Source: Harmothoe impar (lineage: Eukaryota; Annelida; Polychaeta; Phyllodocida; Polynoidae). Taken from it: DNA of 64,000 nucleotides. Below the pieces are notes generated by a model, which saw nothing but the letters and a program-made list of their open reading frames with translations, made no database searches and was not told the origin of the DNA. A program made the translations under genes and the position numbers. The DNA lies in contig OX381721.1 in NCBI GenBank assembly GCA_947462335.1, positions 11,669,910 to 11,733,909 on the forward strand, read 5' to 3'. Numbering within the stretch: the first letter of the stretch is position 1; every line of letters starts with the position of its first letter. Of the stretch, positions 1-11,201 are shown piece after piece.

Positions 1-21
1 ATCACCATACAGAAACATTTC

Positions 22-250
22 CGAAGCCCCCATAGTGCCTCTATCACAAAGATGTTTGACCTGAAGTCCCCATAGAGCCTCTATCACAATGATGTTTGAC
101 CTGAAGCTGCTATAGTGCCTCTATCACAATGATGTTTGCCCCGCAACCCCCATAGTGCCTGTATCGCAATGATGTTTCACCTGAAGCTCCCACGATGCCT
201 CTAGCTCAATGATGTTGGACCTGAAGCTCCTATGTGCAAGTCCTATCACA
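22..250. repeat. 40-bp tandem repeat, 5-6 diverged copies
   Basis: A 40-base unit (core: CCCATAGTGCCTCTATCACA followed by ATGATGTTTGACCTGAAG) repeats five to six times in direct orientation and decays toward about 250. Copies differ by several substitutions. The array probably continues beyond the left edge of the window. No coding potential is visible. Confidence 0.85.
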
Positions 251-589
251 GGCATGCTACAGGTGGACCTACAGGTGATATGAGGCATGACACATATGTA
301 GGGGCTAGGGTTATATGGGGTTTATATTACGGGTTCTGTTGGATGCTGTGTTGCGAACTCCGTCCGAACCCTTCAGCCTGACGGCAGGTGGCAGCACCTG
401 CCCCGGGCTTGGGGTATGGACAGAGGTCGCTATAGGCTTCCGGTTTGCGTGTGCGCGCGCAGGCTGGCTGCCTATATATAGCTGGCATCCAATGGGACTC
501 GTCGGTCACTCTGGATCCATACTTGGACAGAGGCCCTGTGATCGTATCGGCTACAAGCCTACTGACCCGCTCCTAACTCTATAGTATAA
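251..589. other. Noncoding stretch, nothing recognised
   Basis: Unique-looking sequence between the 40-bp repeat and the non-LTR fragment. It has short open frames on both strands, but none has family features or splice signals that I can support. Confidence 0.5.
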
Positions 590-1580
590 GCATTTGATAC
601 GGTAAATCACTCCATCTTGCTTAAGAAATTGGGCAAGATTGGCTGTAGTGCTGGTGTCATTGCTTGGTTCCGTGATTACTTATCTGGACGTGCACAGCGT
701 GCTCGTGTGAATGACGTAACTTCCTCTAATCGGGCCATTACCTGTGGTGTGCCCAGGGTTCAGTCCTGGGGCCTTTATTATTCATAATTTATATGAACGA
801 TGTTGTAAAATGTATTATAAATGCCTCATATTTCTTATACGCTGATGATCTAGCAATAGTTATTAATGGGAAATCACTGTGAATTATGCAAGCTTTAATG
901 CAGGCTGACCTGGATAATGTTGACAGATGGTGCTATGCTAATATGTTGATCTGTCTAATGGCGTGTGTGACTTGAACCTGGGTGGCACTATCCTCCAAAT
1001 TGGTTCTCAATTTAACTATCTAGAGGTAATTATTGACCATGATTTGACCTACAAATTACAATGTCAAAAGGTGCATTCCTTGTCTGACTCGCGCTTTAAG
1101 CAGCTTTGTTTTATAAAGAAGAGTATTAATCAGAAAACCGCCCTGTCGATTTATAAGTCGATGATACTTCCTATTTTTGATTATGGGGACATTGTTATTG
1201 ATTGTGGCCCTGTGATGGCTATAAATAGGTTGCAGACGGTTCAGAATAATTGTTTGCGTTTGTGTTTGGGTATAAGAGACCCTCGTGATATAAGTACTAT
1301 TGATCTACATGCTTTATGCTCAACTGTGAAGCTTAAGGCTCGTCGCAGAAAACATCTATTAATTGCAATGTACCGTTGGTCTAGAGATCCGGACAATGTG
1401 GTAGCTCCGGCTAGGTTATTACGTAATAATGCTAAAGTTAAACTGCGTGTCAGTTGTCCGATCTTGGAATCATTTAGATAAAGTCCCCTTTATAGGGGCA
1501 TGTTGTCATGGCGCGCCCTGAATGCTGAACATCGAGGTTGTGTGAGTCTGAGTTCATTTAAAGTACTGATTCAATAGGTA
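590..1580 (+). pseudogene. Reverse transcriptase C-terminal half, frameshifted
   Basis: RT motifs appear in order: AFDTVNHSILL at the start, WFRDYLSGRAQRA near 665-700, a broken GVPQGS-type motif near 745-770 where the frame changes, then YADDLAI near 838-858. The 963-1481 frame carries the typical downstream region with an FDYGD motif and a run of basic residues (KARRRKHLL). At least two frame changes and a stop before the final conserved block (WRALNAEHRG in another frame, about 1510-1540) make it non-functional. Host codon constraint is not visible. It is a dead LINE fragment, not a host gene. Confidence 0.8.
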
Positions 1581-2008
1581 TGCTTGTTGTATCCACTTTT
1601 ACTTTATACCATGATTAAACCAAAAACTGTGCCTGTGATAATAACTCAATGCTGTACTCTGTGGTGTTCGGTGTAGAGGCCTGTTGCGCTACTACTGGCT
1701 TATAGATTTGTGATTAAACAAAACCTGTAAATCGAAACTGGAAAAATGATGGCTGTCTATTACAATGCTCATGGAAACCACTTATTTACACACTAGAAAT
1801 GTCTCTGATGGAGTTTGTACGCATGATTGATTTTGTTCACTGTGACGACCCATTTGTATCCTGTTGTTCATTTGATATTGAAGTGTATTGACCACTATGT
1901 TTTGTTCTGTGGAACTCGCTTCAACCTTGGCTTTATTGTTAAAAGCATCTTTATTGTTATGATTATGGAGCCAATAAAAATATTTAAACTTCAAACTTCA
2001 AACTTATA
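590..2008 (+). mobile_element. 5'-truncated non-LTR retrotransposon copy (jockey/CR1-like group)
   Basis: The fragment opens abruptly inside a reverse transcriptase at the AFDTVNHSILL motif. It continues through the YADD region and the C-terminal region that follows RT in LINE ORF2 proteins, and ends in an AT-rich 3' UTR. An AATAAA lies near 1973. The 3' terminus is a short tandem repeat of AACTTC (about 1986-2008), a terminus style seen in several non-LTR clades instead of a long poly(A). The missing 5' part fits incomplete target-primed reverse transcription. The family differs from the minus-strand LINE at 57-62.9 kb. Confidence 0.8.
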
Positions 2009-2158
2009 GGGAGTTCGCACTGATATAGCTTTGCCTGTCTAGGTTACTGAATAAACCTGTGATTCGCAACCTGTACACTTGATCCGAACTGTGTTGACTT
2101 TGGTTCTTTACTTAACAACATAACAATATTATAAAGGACAAAGTATCGTTTATTACAC
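2009..2158 (+). repeat. Probable 3' part of a 5' LTR
   Basis: This AT-rich stretch contains GAATAAA at about 2049 and ends in ATTACA immediately before a tRNA-primer-like sequence, which fits the R/U5 end of an LTR. The left boundary is unclear because the preceding LINE tail abuts it. I could not find a matching copy after the gypsy coding region, so the LTR assignment rests only on its position. Confidence 0.45.
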
Positions 2159-2171
2159 TGGTGCCGTGACC
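2159..2171 (+). other. Putative tRNA primer-binding site
   Basis: TGGTGCCGTGACC directly follows the presumed LTR end, begins with TGG (complement of a tRNA CCA end) and is a primer-site form seen in gypsy and BEL elements. Which tRNA it pairs with was not determined. Confidence 0.5.
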
Positions 2172-2252
2172 AGTTCTGAGTGAAAACACAGGTTAGCCTG
2201 TGCAAAGCACAGACCACATATTCTGGCAGGAGTACGGAGGTCTCCCGATGAA

Positions 2253-4719
2253 GTGCAAACTTCATCCCCGGAGGGGACATTTGCCATAGAGGAGGCAGAT
2301 ACCCCAACAAGAGGTGCCAATGTTCTACAGGGGGCAGCCGCACCGTCAAGAGTGGAGGAAACTCCGGGGCCACGAGGGCCCAAGTTAATATGTCGATCAT
2401 TAGAAGAGATGAACATGTCAATGTTTTACATTGGCGGGTCCCGTGCAGCGGCTCCTACACCTGGGATGTACGGCAATCCGGAGGAAGGTCGCTTTGATGA
2501 CTACAGGGAGGCAAGAGTGCAGGAACGACTGCAACTTGCCCAAAGAGAGTTGATGACCGTACAGACCAAGTCCTTAGAGTGGTCTGATAAATTGATTTCT
2601 CTGGAGGGTGCGATATGTCACCGAAACTCCAAGATAAAGGAGAAAGACGCAAGGTTATCAACTTTGCTGGAAGAGAATGAGAAACTGACGCAGTCCTTGA
2701 GCGTGGTCAGGTCCGAATTCAGTAATGCGAACACGGACCTGAACCAGATTTGTGAAGCCAGAGATAGGATGGCAAATAAAGCTGCGGGTCTGCAAACGGA
2801 ACTTATCAGGGATACGGACACCCTGAAGGAAGCCCGCCACAGTCTAGCCGCTGAATGGGAGGTGCTGAGGACGAAGAAAATGCTATGTTAGAAGCTCGCC
2901 AGAGCTTGCAGGACAGTAGGGCGGACTGTAGTAGTACCTCCTTCGCCTCTGCGGATAAGGGAAGCCCGACAGCTGCCCATTATATGAGTTTCACGGACAC
3001 TCCAAATCTACCAGGTGGACGGGGAGTAACGATAGAAATCCTTTGACCGACTGGGTAACTACTCAGCAAGAGAAATTGCAGAAGCAAGAAAAGTTATTGG
3101 AGGAGAAACGTCTGAATAAGGCGGCGATCCAAGAAGCAGCAGCCAAGAAGTATCATACTCCAATAAGCTTGGCCGAATGGCAAACCTGTCAAACAGAAAA
3201 GATGTTCCAGGAGCAAAAAGCTCTGGACGACGAGAGATGGGAGTTGTTCCGACAGCAGGAGGCTGTCATAGAGCAACAAAAGAAACATATGAACGAAAAT
3301 GCTGTGATGGCTGAGGAGTTGGCCGAACAGGAAGCCGCAGTACTCAAAGCCCGAGCAGAAGGATTGAGAGCTGCCGGAGAGGCTGCAAAAGCTAAACTTG
3401 CGCAGGCCCAACAAGAACAAGAGGCGGAGAGACAAGCGAAAGAGCTTGAAAAAGAGAAGGCGGAGCATCAGTTGTTACTGGCTCTGTCACAGCAGTGTCA
3501 GTATATGACAGATGTGGAGAAAAATTGGTGGTTCAATCAGGGGATTGATCCAACCAAAGAAGTGGTAGCGTATGGCACGTACCAGGCGTATCTGGAGCAG
3601 CTGAAAGCTGCGATTACAACAGTGGGGTCTGCAGAACCAACAAGTCCGAAAAAGACTCCGAGGAGGTCAATCCTGAGTTCAGCAATGCAGGAGCTGTACG
3701 ACACGAACCCTGCTATAGCTGGGATAGGATTGCACAATGTGGGAGTAGAACAGGACGCTTCGTCGGCCATTTCTAAATGCCTATCGATCACCTCTAAAAT
3801 TAGGGGATCGACCAATGCAGCCAGGCGGATAGCTAGTGGGCCTAGCCCATACTGGCAGAGGAATTCGTGGGAAGAATGGCTGGGAGCCACTGTGGAAGAT
3901 ATCAACCTGAGTGGTTGGGATCAGAATGAAGCTATTCCTTACATCTGTAAGGGATTGCGACTGGGAGACGGCCTCATAGCGGTCGAACAGTGGAAGGAAG
4001 ATTGCGGTCCGCAAGGTACCTTCAAGCAGTTGGTGGAAACATGCACCGTGCTGTTTGGAGGTTCCGCCCGGACAGATCCAATGGTCGCTTTTAAGAAGCA
4101 AGTGCAAGGCAAGAACGAAGCTCTGAGAGTATTCAGTCTTGCATTAATGCGACTCCTGAAGAAAGTACACCCTTCTTCAGGAATCCATGATGCCTTATTC
4201 TTTAAGGAACTTTTCTCTCAATTCGTCGCCGGATTGAAAGATCCTGACGTACAACAGACAGTGTATGACACGTGGAGGGCGGATACGTCTTTGGATGACC
4301 TTTTTAAGGCCATAGAGATACAAGCCCTCAAAAAGTCCCTGCTGGGAGACCAGGTACCAACCCGCTCATCTGCCATTCAGGAATGTTCTCCGGATCACTC
4401 TGAAGGGGAAAGCAGCGAGGAGGAGGCAACAGCTTCCGCGGCCCAGTTTAAGAGGAATGGTAAATCCTCTAAACCACCGTGGAAGAATAGGACACAGGAG
4501 GGGGTAGGTGATCCACTTTCGAAGAAGGAGTCCTCGGAGAAAAAGACTCCTGTGATGGATGCCGCATTCTTTACGGCATTGTTTGAGAAAATGACGACTT
4601 CCATTCAGGGGGCTACCCAGCCTAACCGGAGGAAGATCAACCGGAAGACCGCCAAGTGCCATTTTGCTGCGGAGTGCATGGCTCCGAGCCCGAAAGTTCC
4701 CAGTAAGGAGGGAAACTAG
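2253..4719 (+). pseudogene. gag region of the gypsy element, frame-broken
   Basis: Three successive frames (2253-2891, 2855-3046, 3043-4719) carry a long Glu/Lys/Gln-rich coiled coil followed by a capsid-like segment (WEEWLGATVEDINLSGW near 3870-3920). The listed frame starts are not real initiators. Two shifts separate the coiled-coil part from the capsid part. Near the C-terminus only the second half of a CCHC zinc knuckle survives (CHFAAEC, about 4657-4677); the first CxxC is absent, so nucleic-acid binding would be impaired. The 3043 frame ends six bases before the next frame, which fits gag-pol expression by frameshifting in the parent element. Confidence 0.7.
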
Positions 4720-4724
4720 GTGGG

Positions 4725-6077
4725 GTGGTCCGAGCTGGCGAGCGGACGACCCCTGGTAATGAAGTACGCCAACATACCAGAGAGGTAGAGCCTAGTGGAG
4801 TTCTTAGGACAGAAAGAATACCAGGGGTGGCTTCGAGCTTGGGGAGTTCGGATGCTGGTCTGGTGGACATTTCAGTCCAACAGTTGCCCGGCAATGAGGC
4901 AGGGAGGCCCATTACGGAAGGAGACGAGAAAGTAATGGCTGTCACAGACACCGTTTGGGTAGGGAGTACCCAGCTTTCCCCTGATCATCCATGTTTCGAC
5001 CATTTGAAGAAACATTCGTTAGATTTGGCTGCTCCGAAGGACTTTAAACGCTTCACTGTAAACCCGTCTTCGCTGGGAGGGAGACGGTGGTATGTGTCTG
5101 TTACTGTGGCCGGTAGGGCAGGCGAGTTCTTAGTAGATACCGGAGCTAGCCACTCCTTTATCTCCTCAAACTTTTATGCTCTTATGCCAAGTAGTCGCGA
5201 TGACTTCAAAATGAAGGTAAGCGCCTGCTCGGCCGATGGGTCAAGTATGCAGATGTATGGGCGCGCGTTCATACCACTCCGAATTGGAGGGAAGGAGTAT
5301 GTGGCTTCTCCCACAATTGCAGATATTGCAGACAACGGTATACTGGGGTTGGACTTTGCGGCGTTATATGACACGGTCCTGAATCCTATTACAGGGGTAC
5401 TCCGGATAGAGCACCCGTACCTGACGGTAGAGCAGTGTGTGCTTCGGCAAGTTTCAACAGTGGCAACGGTGGTCCAAACTGTGAAAATTCCTCCCGGACA
5501 GACTCGTGACGTGCTGGTCCGAAGCAAGGGGCTTAGGAGAGAGGAAGAAGCAGTTGTGGAACTGGATATGGCCATGTTGGGGAGTATCGGTCTAGTGGGC
5601 ATGGACACCCTGGTGGGTGATGGTGCTTGGACTGTGGTGCCGGTTTCTTACCCCGGGTTAGAAGCTAAGTATCTGAAAAAGGATACGGTGTTGGGGGAGG
5701 TGTTCTCCAGCAAGGCAGTGATGCCTGCTGGTCATGTGAGCATGAAAGGGGACCCTTCGCCTACCAATCTGAGTGAGGGACTGGAGAAAATGATCTCCGA
5801 AACGGATCTTACGGACCCGGGGGATCTCAGTTCCTTGAGAAGGCTGGTGGAGAGGTATGAGGATGCGTGGCAAGTGGAGGGGGAGCCTTTGGGCCGAACT
5901 GACAAGGTGCTACATTCCATCAATACCGGGGATGCACAGCCATTTAAAATGCCTTACCAACGCTTGCCGTTGAGTAAGAAGAGAGTTGTTGAAGAACAAG
6001 TGAAAACCATGCTGGAACAGAAGGTGATCATGCCTAGCACTAGCCCCTGGTCTAGTCCGGTTCAGATGTTTTTTTAA
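4725..6077 (+). pseudogene. Aspartic protease and N-terminal RT of the gypsy pol
   Basis: A retropepsin-like protease is marked by FLVDTGASHSF, with the DTGAS catalytic loop at about 5135-5149. Roughly 230 residues later the frame enters the RT N-terminus (PYQRLPLSKKRVVEEQVK and then SPWSSPVQ near 6050). The frame terminates at a run of T residues at about 6070, where the conserved RT sequence continues in another frame. This looks like a slippage-type insertion or deletion. The frame differs from gag, as expected for a pol frame. Confidence 0.75.
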
Positions 6078-7373
6078 GAAGGATGGGTCTATTCGGTTTT
6101 GTATCGACTATAGACGTCTGAACGGAGTAACCAAGAAAAATGCCTATCCTCTCCCCGTATTGATGAGACTCTGGACTCGTCGGGTGGGAACCAATGGTTC
6201 TGCACCCTGGATTTGCAGTCCAGATATTGGCAAATCGGAATGAAGGAGGAGGATAAGGAGAAGACGGCTTTTACGAGCCATATTGGACTGTATCAGTTCG
6301 AACTGATGCCTTTTGGGTTGTGCAACGCCCCGGCTACTTTTGAGGCCATGATGGAAACTCTCCTGAGTGATCTATTATGGCGCAAGTGCCTGGTCTACTT
6401 GGATGACATCATTGTTTTCGGCAAAACGTTTGAAGAGTGTGCGTTGAACCTCGGCGAGGTATTGGAGCGAATTCGGTCTAATGCGTTAACCCTGAAGCCG
6501 AAGAAATGTGAACTTTTTAGGAAGTCCATGGTCTATCTGGGCCGAATCATCTCCACCATTGGTGTGGAGGCTGATCCGGCCAAATCGGAAACTGTGGAGA
6601 CTTGGGAAGTTCCAAAAGGACCGAAGGACGTGAGGTCTTTCTTGGGGTTCTGTTTCTATTATAGGGACTTCATCCCCGGATTCTCGGGAGTGTCTCAACC
6701 TTTACAGAAGTTGAGTCATTGGACTCCAGGGTGGAAAAAAGAACCTTTTCCCTGGGGGATGGAACAGAGCAATGCTTTCAAAGAGATTAAGGCATTGTTC
6801 CGGGACACCCCCTTGCTGAGATACCCTACGGAGAAGGGGCATTTTATCCTTGACACTGATGCGAGCAATGAGAGCATCGGGGCCGCATTGTCCCAAATCC
6901 AGGGTGGAGTAGAGGTCCCGCTGGTGTTCGCTAGTAACAGTATGAACAAGGCGCAGAGAAACTATTGCACTACCAAGCGTGAGTTGCTGGCGGTGGTAGT
7001 TTATACAAAGAAGTTCAGACACTTCTTGTACGGTGGTAATTTCACATTGCGGACGGATCATTCAGCTTTGAGGTGGCTCCTTAATTTTAAGGACACGGAG
7101 GGGATGATTGGTCGGTGGTTAAATCACCTAAGCAAGTTCGGGTTGGAGAACTCTCATATCCAACACCGAGCAGGCACGAAGCATGTAAATGCTGACTGTC
7201 TAAGTAGACGTCCGGTTCGCCGTTGTGTGCGTCCGGACTGTGGGGATTGTGGTGCTCACAATGCTGTGGTAGCGAGTGTGCGTTTGCCTTACGATGGGTT
7301 GTTGCAGAACCTGTTGGATTGGTCCACCGACACTATAAGGACGTACCAGATGGCCGACCCTACCATAGCATGA
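6078..7373 (+). pseudogene. Reverse transcriptase and RNase H of the gypsy pol
   Basis: The RT core is readable from about 6080 with a second frame change near 6150. From 6213 a single frame gives YQFELMPFGLCNAPATFE, the YLDDIIVF active site (about 6396-6420) and the gypsy thumb. RNase H follows (ILDTDASNESIGAALSQ near 6846-6900, KRELLAVV near 6976, LRTDHSALRWLL near 7047-7085). The frame stops at 7373 just before the integrase zinc region. Catalytic residues look intact, so the decay is recent in this part, but the two upstream shifts disable the polyprotein. Confidence 0.85.
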
Positions 7374-7406
7374 CTGAGGGAGCTAGTTCCCACCGGGATC
7401 TGTCCA

Positions 7407-8126
7407 GTGAGGCCTGAAATATCATTGGAAAACAGAGAGATGCAACGCTTTCTAGCTCAGCTCCATGAACTAGAGATGCGGGATGCATTATTGTGCAGGT
7501 GGAAGTCTTGTCCAGGAAAGCGGAGGGTATTGCAAATGGTAATCCCGGCTGCTATGCGGAAGGATATCCTGTACTACTGTCATGGCCATTTTACGAGTGG
7601 ACATTTCGGAAAGAAGCGTTCGCTGGAAATGCTGAGTCGGCGTTATTGATGGCCGGGTATGTCTGGTGATCTCCTGAGATAAATCAAGACGTGTCCGGCC
7701 TGATGTTTGGGCAAACCTGGTCCGGGACTGGGCAAACTGCCCTTGCAGCAGGAACTATTCGGAGTGAGGTTCGCTCGGATAGCTGTGGATAAAATCAGTG
7801 GAGTGAAACCCACTCCTTAAGGGAATACGTGTATGATGGTGGTCTCGGACTATTATACGAAATACACGAGAGTGTACCCACTGGAGGATCATACTGCTGC
7901 TACCTGTGCGGAAGCACTGGTTAAGGGGTGGATACTCCATCTGGGGGCTCCCTTGATGTTACATAGCGATCAAGGGAGAGAATTTGAGTCAAAACTGTGG
8001 GCTGCTATGTGCCATCAGTTGGCTATCTGTAAGACCCGGACAAATCCGTACCGACCCCAGTCCGATGGACAGGTGGAACGGTTTAATCGGTTTTGGGGTG
8101 AAATTGAAGAGGAACAAGTGATTTAA
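7407..8126 (+). pseudogene. Integrase of the gypsy element, interrupted
   Basis: An H2C2 zinc-binding region ends in YYCHGHFTSGHFGKKRSLE (about 7570-7630). A stop follows at about 7648 with a scrambled stretch of about 180 bases. The catalytic core resumes at 7833 with the first-Asp region (VVSDYYTKY), the second Asp in LHSDQGREFES (about 7960-7990), and the Glu of the DDE triad in SDGQVERFNRF (about 8060-8095). The frame ends at 8126, so the C-terminal domain is missing or shifted. All three acidic residues seem present, but the protein is split. Confidence 0.75.
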
Positions 8127-8163
8127 AAGAGGTGGTAAGTGAGTAAACTCTTTTCTGAGGTCG

Positions 8164-8982
8164 TTGTTACAAAAGAGGGCGGCGGGGAACTTTGTGTTTC
8201 CCGTCAACTCCTCTGTCGTAAGACACCCTGTGCTGGTAAGGATGGCCGAGCAGCAGCTCCACCACTCCGAACCACTTGTTGACCCCGAGACGGCTTCAGC
8301 CGTCGAGGGACTTGTGGGAGCCAACCCCAACTCGGGGGACAAGCTCAGTGAGAGAATAGCGGAGATGCAAGTTGACCCCGCTGTCTCACCGATCCAGAAG
8401 TCACCTTCGCCGGACGTCGATGATGACTTCGCACTGCCCGCAGGATTGGAGCTCTCCGAGAAAGAGTCCGAACCCACCGGAGCCGCTTGCGAACAATCCC
8501 GGTTGGTAAGTCTCAGCATCCCGCCGGCCTTGAAAAAGTCGGTGAACCGTCGACTGTCCATGAAGGACAACTTCACCCACAGTGACCACAGTGATGCCTC
8601 GGGTCCAAAGACTCGTGGCAAGAAGACTAACCGGAGTAGATCCAAGTCGACTGACCGACCTGGCTCAAAGGTTATTAAGCAGTCCGGGCCCGGCAAGAAG
8701 GCTCAACCTAAGGTTGAGAAGTCTGAGCCGAAGAAGCCTGAACCCAAGAAACTTAGTACTTCGAGTACTAAGACCAAAAAGGATCCGGTGGCCACCAGTA
8801 GTACTGTGGTAGCGGATCCGAAGAAGTCCAAGGCCAAAAAGGACGTGAAAGCCGACATTAAACCCAAGGGCAAGGTAGAGGTGAAAACCGAACCCAAAAC
8901 AAAGGGTAAGGTGGACATTAAAACCACAAGTTCCGCCGGACCGAAGAAATACGGAGGAGCTACAGCGCAGAAACCCGGATGA
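8164..8982 (+). CDS. Lysine/proline-rich frame downstream of integrase, unknown function
   Basis: A 272-residue open frame follows the integrase in a different register. The first half is acidic and Ser/Pro-rich (QKSPSPDVDDDFALPAGLEL). The second half is strongly basic with repeated K-P-K/E-P-K words, resembling a disordered nucleic-acid-binding tail. No domain is recognised. It may be the C-terminal extension of integrase separated by a frameshift, or a third ORF of the retroelement. The initiator is uncertain because the region just upstream (8126-8164) is also coding-like in other frames. Confidence 0.45.
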   Translation: MLQKRAAGNFVFPVNSSVVRHPVLVRMAEQQLHHSEPLVDPETASAVEGLVGANPNSGDKLSERIAEMQVDPAVSPIQKSPSPDVDDDFALPAGLELSEKESEPTGAACEQSRLVSLSIPPALKKSVNRRLSMKDNFTHSDHSDASGPKTRGKKTNRSRSKSTDRPGSKVIKQSGPGKKAQPKVEKSEPKKPEPKKLSTSSTKTKKDPVATSSTVVADPKKSKAKKDVKADIKPKGKVEVKTEPKTKGKVDIKTTSSAGPKKYGGATAQKPG

Positions 8983-9242
8983 ACTTGCTGCGCTAGTGGA
9001 GACTGCTCTCAAAGCTAACGCAGTGGGAAAGTTCAAATTCTTTACGCCTATGTGTGTGGGGGATTGTGTCTAGATGCATGGACTGTAGATTGGTTTTGTG
9101 GGAATGTGAAAGACTACACCATGTTCCTGCTTATCGACCTAACCAGCCATCATAGGTATATGAGTCCAAACTATCATTGTTACATTGGTCATTCCACAAA
9201 GGAGACATATCCCGTTTATTTTATCCTGGTGTACAGAAAGAA

Positions 9243-9365
9243 CTCTCCATTCCTCGACCTCCCTTCTCCATTCCCTGACCTCCCTTCTCCATTCCTGACC
9301 TCCCTTCTCCATTCCCCACCTCCCTTCTCCATTCCCCGATCTCCCTTCTCCATTCCCCACCCTGG
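9243..9365. repeat. About 21-bp pyrimidine minisatellite
   Basis: Six imperfect copies of a unit close to CCTCCCTTCTCCATTCCCCA lie head to tail. The plus strand is almost pure C/T, so triplex or H-DNA folding is possible. It marks the point where gypsy-derived sequence can no longer be followed. Confidence 0.85.
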
Positions 9366-9524
9366 AGTCGGGAAAAAACACGGATGTGTTTTGATATAGC
9401 AGTAAAACTAATCATAATAGATGCTAGGAGAATGCATCTTTTTGGAATAAAGTTGATAGAAGTTGAACTATTTATGTATTTGTTTAAGTGCTTACGATAA
9501 ATGAATAATGGGTCAAGGTTTATG

Positions 9525-9747
9525 CCGTAAATTCCCGCATATAACCAGCACCTCACGTATAACCTGCACCCTGACTTTGAGAGAGTCATAGAACCTGCAT
9601 CTGGGGTCTGAAAATCGCCGATTTAGTACTATACTATACTTATAAAAACCCTCATATAACCCGCACCTAGACTTTGAGAATATGATATAACCCGCACTGG
9701 TGGCTTGGTTAGCACATAACCCGCGGGTTATACGCAGGAATTTACGG
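9525..9747. mobile_element. 223-bp MITE with about 22-bp terminal inverted repeats
   Basis: The left end begins CCGTAAATTCCCGCATATAA and the right end is its near-complement (GGTTATACGCAGGAATTTAC, then GG). Internal sequence repeats the words ATAACCCGCACC and ACCTAGACTTTGAGAA. A second, more diverged copy of the same size is nested at 38670-38888. No transposase is present and no target duplication is clear, so the superfamily is undetermined. Confidence 0.75.
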
Positions 9748-9865
9748 TGATTAACATTGGATCTACGTCAGAACACATTATTTCTAACCTCTAAATATGA
9801 TTGGCTAGAAGTTGGTACGTGAGAATGTGATGTTGGTACAAGGTTGGCCCACCATTCATTTGCAA

Positions 9866-10810
9866 ACACACACTGTGTGGCAATGTCCCCAGTTTGCATA
9901 CACACGCCATACCTAAGACCAAGTCCTCTATTTGCAGACACACACTGTGTGGCAATGTCTCCAGTTTGCATACACACGCCATTCCTAAGACCAAGTCCTC
10001 TATTTGCAGACACACACTGTGTGGCAATGTCCCCAGTTTGCAAACACACGCCATACCTAAGACCAAGTCCTCTATTTGCAGACACACACTGTGTGGCAAT
10101 GTCCCCAGTTTGCAAACACACGCCATACCTAAGACCAAGTCCTCTATTTGCAGACACACACTGTGTGGCAATGTCCCCAGTTTGCATACACACGCCATAC
10201 CTAAGACCAAGTCCTCTCTTTGCAGACACACACTGTGTGGCAATGTCCCCAGTTTGCAAGCACACGCCATACCTAAGACCAAGTCCTCTATTTGCAGACA
10301 CACACTGTGTGGCAATGTCCCCAGTTTGCATACACACGCCATTCCTAAGACCAAGTCCTCTCTTTGCAGACACACACTGTGTGGCAATGTCCCCAGTTTG
10401 CATACACACGCCATACCTAAGACCAAGTCCTCTCTTTGCAGACACACACTGTGTGGCAATGTCCCCAGTTTGCAAACACACGCCATACCTAAGACCAAGT
10501 CCTCTATTTGCAGACACACACTGTGTGGCAATGTCCCCAGTTTGCATACACACGCCATTCCTAAGACCAAGTCCTCTCTTTGCAGACACACACTGTGTGG
10601 CAATGTCCCCAGTTTGCAAGCACACGCCATACCTAAGACCAAGTCCTCTCTTTGCAGACACACACTTTGTGGCAATGTCCCCAGTTTGCAAACACACGCC
10701 ATACCTAAGACCAAGTCCTCTCTTTGCAGACACACACTGTGTGGCAATGTCCCCAGTTTGCATACAGCCACTGTGCAATTTCAGACCAAGTCCTCATTTT
10801 GCATACACAC
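9866..10810. repeat. 72-bp minisatellite, about 13 copies
   Basis: The unit (ACACACTGTGTGGCAATGTC, then CCCAGTTTGCATACACACGC, then CATACCTAAGACCAAGTCCT, then CTATTTGCAG) repeats with very high identity. It is itself a diverged dimer of about 36 bp, since TTTGCANACACAC recurs twice per unit. Because 72 is divisible by three and the unit lacks stops in several frames, long frames of about 300 residues appear on both strands. These follow from periodicity and are not annotated as genes. Confidence 0.95.
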
Positions 10811-10824
10811 AGTTTGAGTTCTGA

Positions 10825-11201
10825 TTTATTCGAGCACACACCCAGGTTATAATGTATTGCCCCTATTAAACTCATTATTATTCATAAATTGACTTATCAC
10901 TTTTATGATTAGGAGCAGAAAAGTAGATATTAGATCTATAAATATTTGAATTGTACAAACATGTCCTCACTTTGGTTGTGAAACACTTGCCATGTCCTCA
11001 GTTTGGATGCATTGTACTGCTCTACTTTGGAGCACCACAGGCCAGCTCAATATTTTTCAATATGATAATTTACTGTTTAATGGGGGTTAGAATTATGCCG
11101 TGCCCTAAATTGAACCCAAATTAAGTGAAAGCTGGGTTAATTTGTGAAGGTCCCCACTTTGTAGGAATGTGCAACAGTGGTCCCGATTCGCTGGTAACAC
11201 C

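Larger units (their letters stand above)
2030..9240 (+). mobile_element. Degenerate Ty3/gypsy LTR retrotransposon
   Basis: The order primer site, gag, aspartic protease, RT, RNase H, integrase is the Ty3/gypsy (Metaviridae) order. The reading frame is broken between most domains by stops and shifts, so this copy is not autonomous. Its 3' end is uncertain. A G-rich tract (GTGTGGGGGAT, about 9054-9064) followed by TGTGTCTAG could be the polypurine tract and start of the 3' LTR, but the downstream sequence runs into a pyrimidine minisatellite and does not match the putative 5' LTR. Confidence 0.85.

Noticed and set aside
9040..9240. 3' LTR of the gypsy element
   Set aside because: A polypurine-like tract is present, but the following sequence does not match the putative 5' LTR, so an LTR pair cannot be claimed.
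9866..10810. CRISPR-like array
   Set aside because: There are no unique spacers: the entire 72-bp period is repeated, and the genome is eukaryotic.
9768..10824. Open frames of 307-336 codons on both strands
   Set aside because: All arise from the 72-bp repeat, whose length is a multiple of three; no start context, domain or non-repetitive flank supports a gene.
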